Source: Actinomycetes bacterium
GTDB taxonomy: Bacteria; Actinomycetota; Acidimicrobiia; Acidimicrobiales; RAAP-2
NCBI GenBank assembly: GCA_021850345.1
Contig: JAJZMN010000094.1
Coordinates: 1-9,293, forward strand
Direction: 5' to 3'
Length of the DNA: 9,293 nucleotides
Shown here piece after piece: positions 6,812-9,293 of the stretch. Made by a program: the position numbers and the translations under genes. The notes beneath the pieces were generated by a model. The model had not been told where the DNA came from and made no database searches. It worked only from the letters and a program-made list of their open reading frames with translations. How positions within the stretch are numbered: position 1 is the stretch's first letter; each line of letters begins with the position of its first letter.

Positions 6812-8802
6812 CCGGCGACCCTGCGCTCCGCTTCTTCGTCGACCTCGTGGAGGCCGAGGGGGGAGCCGCCGAGGACCGCGGGGACAGCGTGCTCCTCCTG
6901 CTCGGCGACGGCCTCCGCGAGCGCCTGTCCCTTCCCGAGGTCCTGACGGTCAGCGACGATCCCGAGGTCGTGAGCGAGGAGGGGGGACTTCTCGCAGTAC
7001 CGGGCCAACCGGTCGTCTGCGACGCAGCCGAGCTCGTCCTGCGCCGCGGCGACGCCGGCTGGCAGCACCTCGAGTGGCCGGACGCGCCGCCCCCGACGCG
7101 CGGGCGGCTCCAGGAGGCCGCGCGCGCCGAGCTCTTCGTCGACCACGGGCGCGTCGACCTCGATGGCCAACCCATCTCGTGCTGGCTCCCCGTCCTCCGT
7201 GTGGCCGCGCTCTTGGAGCACCGGATCTCGGTCGAAGAGCGCTACGAAGAGCGGGCGGAGGTGCTCGTGGACGCGCGTGACGGGAGGCCGTTGCCGCCGC
7301 GGGTCCACGCCGCGCTCCTGCAAGCGGCGGGCAGTCCGGGCCGAGGCCCGGGCTACGTCCACCTCGAGGCGGACGTGCACCGAGCAGTCGAGGTCGCCGA
7401 CGGACTGCTCGACTCGCGGGCGGCCGAGCGGCAGGCCGCGCTCGTACGAGAGGCGCGCGCGGCGCTCGAGAAGGAGCGAGAGCGCGTCGACGCGTACTAC
7501 GAGGCGCTGCTCGCGTCGCTCGGCTCCAGACGAGCCGGGGCCTCGGAAGACAAGGCGCGGCTCTACGACACGCAGGAGGCGGCGACGCGAGCGGAGTGGG
7601 CCCGGCGCCGCGAAGAGACGGAGGAGAAGTTCACCGGCAGCCGCGACGTCTTCCCCTACCGGCTGCACGTGGTTGAGGTGCCGGCTCTGGGCGTGCCGCT
7701 GACCGTCCGTCGTGGGGCACGGGCCTTCGCGCTGCACCTCGACTGGCTGCTCCCCTTCTCCTGTTTCCTGCCCGCCGCCTGCCCGCACTGCGGCGCAGAG
7801 GAACCTCTCGTCGCAGGGCGCGACCGCCTCGGCTGCCGGGCGTGCCTGCCCCGAGCGGTCCATTCGGCGCCTCCGAGCACGGGCCCCGCGGGACCTCGGA
7901 GCACAGACCCCGCGGGACCTCCGAGCGGGCAATCCGATGGACCACCGCCAGCAGCGCCCAGAGCGGATGCAGAAGAGCATCGCGATCCTGACGAGGGACA
8001 CGAAGACCCGGAGCGTCGAGGCACTCCCGGCAGTCGTGACGAGGCGGGTGGACAGGAGGAAGCCAAGCGATCGGCCACGAGCGCGCTCCGGCACAAGCGC
8101 GTGGAGAAGGTGTCGCCCACCGTCGCCAGGGAGTTCTGGCAGGCGGTCGCCTTCTCCGAGCGTTACCCCTCGGTCGTCGCGCGCTCGCCGCTCGAAGCCC
8201 TCTACCGCTGCTACGGACCGAGAGGACCGATGCACGCGATCGGGCTTCCCCCGCACGTCGCCCTCATCGGCGCGGGCACGCTCACACAGTCCGACGACGG
8301 CGAGGTGGTGGTGACGCGCGGCCTGGTCCGCACGAGCGGCGACGCCGCTCGCTTCACGCTTCGCTGGCGGCTGGTGGGCAAGAACCCCTCCGTGGCCGAG
8401 GTGCTGCCACTCCCTCCGCCCGAAGGTGGCGGGTCCCTCATGCGGTGGCGGCGGGGGCTCGACGCGTTCGGCCTCGCCGCGCCCCCCGGCCCCGGGACCC
8501 CTCGACCGACGGGCCTCGGTCCTGTCGAGCTCCTCCTCTGGGAGCACGCGATCGGAGACGGGCTCGCCCTCGTGGTCCGGTGCCTCGCCCTTTACTGGCG
8601 CGTCCAAGGCCACCGCCGCGTGGAAGCCTTCGGGCCCGAGACGCTGGCCGCCGCGGTCGACGTTGTTGCCCGAGTGCGCTCGGAGCTCCGTGCGAGCCCC
8701 GAGTCGGCCGCCCGGCGCCATGCCGTCCCGGTCGCGCAGGTGCGGGAGGCGTGCGAGGCGATCCGGGCCGTGCTCGGGGCAGCCGTGGAGCATCTCTGGT
8801 GA
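6808..8802 (+). CDS. Zinc-ribbon protein of unknown family, partner of the SNF2 helicase
   Basis: The GTG start at 6808 overlaps the helicase stop (GTGA), so translation is probably coupled. The 664-residue product has recognisable parts but no family that I can name. Residues 1-80 form an alpha/beta domain starting RFFVDLVEAEGG. Residues 125-195 hold a mixed domain. A long charged helix, likely coiled-coil, spans about 200-275 (AALEKERERVDAYYEALL). A four-cysteine zinc ribbon, CPHC at 325-328 and CRAC at 343-346, follows. Residues 350-420 are a disordered Pro/Ser then Asp/Glu/Arg-rich linker containing an 8-residue tandem repeat. Residues 430-664 are a folded C-terminal domain (REFWQAVAFSERYP at its start). 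The order suggests a nucleic-acid or polymerase-binding partner for the helicase; this is inference. A SNF2 helicase followed by an uncharacterised partner resembles the Bacillus YqhH/YqhG arrangement, but I see no sequence match to YqhG. Confidence 0.85.
   Translation: MTGDPALRFFVDLVEAEGGAAEDRGDSVLLLLGDGLRERLSLPEVLTVSDDPEVVSEEGGLLAVPGQPVVCDAAELVLRRGDAGWQHLEWPDAPPPTRGRLQEAARAELFVDHGRVDLDGQPISCWLPVLRVAALLEHRISVEERYEERAEVLVDARDGRPLPPRVHAALLQAAGSPGRGPGYVHLEADVHRAVEVADGLLDSRAAERQAALVREARAALEKERERVDAYYEALLASLGSRRAGASEDKARLYDTQEAATRAEWARRREETEEKFTGSRDVFPYRLHVVEVPALGVPLTVRRGARAFALHLDWLLPFSCFLPAACPHCGAEEPLVAGRDRLGCRACLPRAVHSAPPSTGPAGPRSTDPAGPPSGQSDGPPPAAPRADAEEHRDPDEGHEDPERRGTPGSRDEAGGQEEAKRSATSALRHKRVEKVSPTVAREFWQAVAFSERYPSVVARSPLEALYRCYGPRGPMHAIGLPPHVALIGAGTLTQSDDGEVVVTRGLVRTSGDAARFTLRWRLVGKNPSVAEVLPLPPPEGGGSLMRWRRGLDAFGLAAPPGPGTPRPTGLGPVELLLWEHAIGDGLALVVRCLALYWRVQGHRRVEAFGPETLAAAVDVVARVRSELRASPESAARRHAVPVAQVREACEAIRAVLGAAVEHLW
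7873..7930 (+). repeat. 24-bp tandem repeat, 2.4 copies, in the linker of the zinc-ribbon protein
   Basis: Units at 7873-7896 and 7897-7920 differ at only three bases by eye, and a third partial unit runs to 7930. They encode P/R-S-T-G/D-P-A-G-P twice. The repeat keeps the frame and lengthens the linker just after the zinc ribbon. It probably arose by slippage and may vary in number between strains. Confidence 0.8.
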
Positions 8803-9004
8803 GGAGCCCGTCGACGGTCGGACCACCGAACACAGACGGACCAGTCGGTACGGAACGTCAGAATCGCCGCCACCACTGTTGCCCGAAACGCCGGATCTCA
8901 ATCGTTCCATCGCAGCGAGCGACGTCCATGCGCGCTCTTGCGCCACACTTCATGGAAACATCCTCGGCCCAAAGCGATGGGGCAGTCGGCCGCCTCCGTT
9001 GCGT

Positions 9005-9293
9005 TCATCCCGGCGTCTCGACCGCAATGCCGACATCCTGCGCAGCCTCCGCCATCCGAAGGTCGTAAGTGACAAGCGATCGCAGGTCCGCTCCGACGAC
9101 TTGCGCCGCCGCGAGATGGATCGCATCGAGACTTCGCAACGGGACGTTCGGGGCCAACATCGTGGCGCGGTCGAGCACGTCGGTGCTCAGCAGGATCTGG
9201 TCGAGCCGAGAGAGCTGTCGGCGCGCTTGAGCAAGGGCGGCCGGGCCTCCGATGATGACCGCTCTCACCGAAAAGGGGTGCGGGGCGGGAAGC
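9005..9293 (-). CDS. PIN-domain (VapC-like) ribonuclease toxin, partial at the window edge
   Basis: The minus-strand frame ends at TGA 9007-9005 and stays open to the window edge. Its C-terminal half is clear: LRSLDAIHLAAA with the conserved Asp and His, then LVTYDLRMAEAAQDVGIAV with the last acidic residue, as in VapC-type PIN nucleases that cut tRNA or other RNA. A complete VapC is about 130 residues, but only about 95 codons lie in the window. The N-terminal metal-binding Asp and any VapB antitoxin would be beyond 9293. A GTG at 9268 could serve as start of an 87-residue product, but it would lack half of the catalytic site. The sequence just before it looks frameshifted, since ASRPAPLF in the neighbouring frame fits the usual xSRxAxxE element. 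The gene converges on the helicase operon, with about 200 bases between them. Confidence 0.7.
   Translation of the reverse strand, partial: LPAPHPFSVRAVIIGGPAALAQARRQLSRLDQILLSTDVLDRATMLAPNVPLRSLDAIHLAAAQVVGADLRSLVTYDLRMAEAAQDVGIAVETPG

Noticed and set aside
6739..8946. Long minus-strand open frame of 735 codons opposite the zinc-ribbon gene
   Set aside because: The plus-strand frame has the expected third-position G/C bias, the zinc-ribbon motif and coupling to the helicase. The minus frame is Arg-rich without domains, a by-product of high GC.
8803..9004. Short palindrome CCGTCGACGG at 8808-8817 and weak inverted repeats as a terminator of the helicase operon
   Set aside because: The palindrome has no loop, other stems are about five pairs with long loops, and there is no T-tract. 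No convincing terminator or gene is seen in this gap.

Overview
The window is GC-rich DNA, very probably from an actinobacterium. The best taxonomic clue is the [14 protein letters not shown] repeat at the end of the secreted protein at 879-3041. From memory, this repeat is common in secreted proteins of Acidimicrobiia and related Actinomycetota. No rRNA, tRNA, CRISPR array or intact insertion sequence was found.

Left part (1-3767): a small three-helix membrane protein of the GlsB/YeaQ/YmgE type (119-415) is followed by 463 bases with no convincing gene. Next comes a 720-residue exported protein (879-3041). It has a signal peptide, two homologous cysteine-rich domains and five 42-residue C-terminal repeats, and a strong hairpin follows it. 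A short frame with a good ribosome binding site (3408-3638) is interrupted by one amber codon.

Middle (3768-5011): a minus-strand gene encodes five predicted membrane helices fused to a C-terminal domain of the Yx(FWY)xxD / Lipoprotein_15 family. Upstream of it, also on the minus strand, is a decayed and frameshifted copy of about one repeat unit of the large secreted protein. This shows that the repeat has spread or been lost locally.

Right part (5012-8802): a compact two-gene operon encodes a RapA-like SNF2 helicase and a 664-residue protein that I cannot assign to a named family. The second protein has a helical charged segment, a CPHC-X14-CRAC zinc ribbon, a low-complexity Pro/Asp-rich linker and a C-terminal domain. 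The two genes overlap by four bases (GTGA), so they are probably translationally coupled and the products may act together on nucleic acid. This pair is the best candidate here for an undescribed system. Its role in repair, transcription recycling or defence cannot be decided from sequence alone. Convergent to it at the right edge is a partial PIN-domain (VapC-like) nuclease gene, possibly frameshifted, which continues beyond the window.

The genes do not form one pathway. The left half is cell-envelope material, the right half is nucleic-acid processing, and the junction carries traces of rearrangement.
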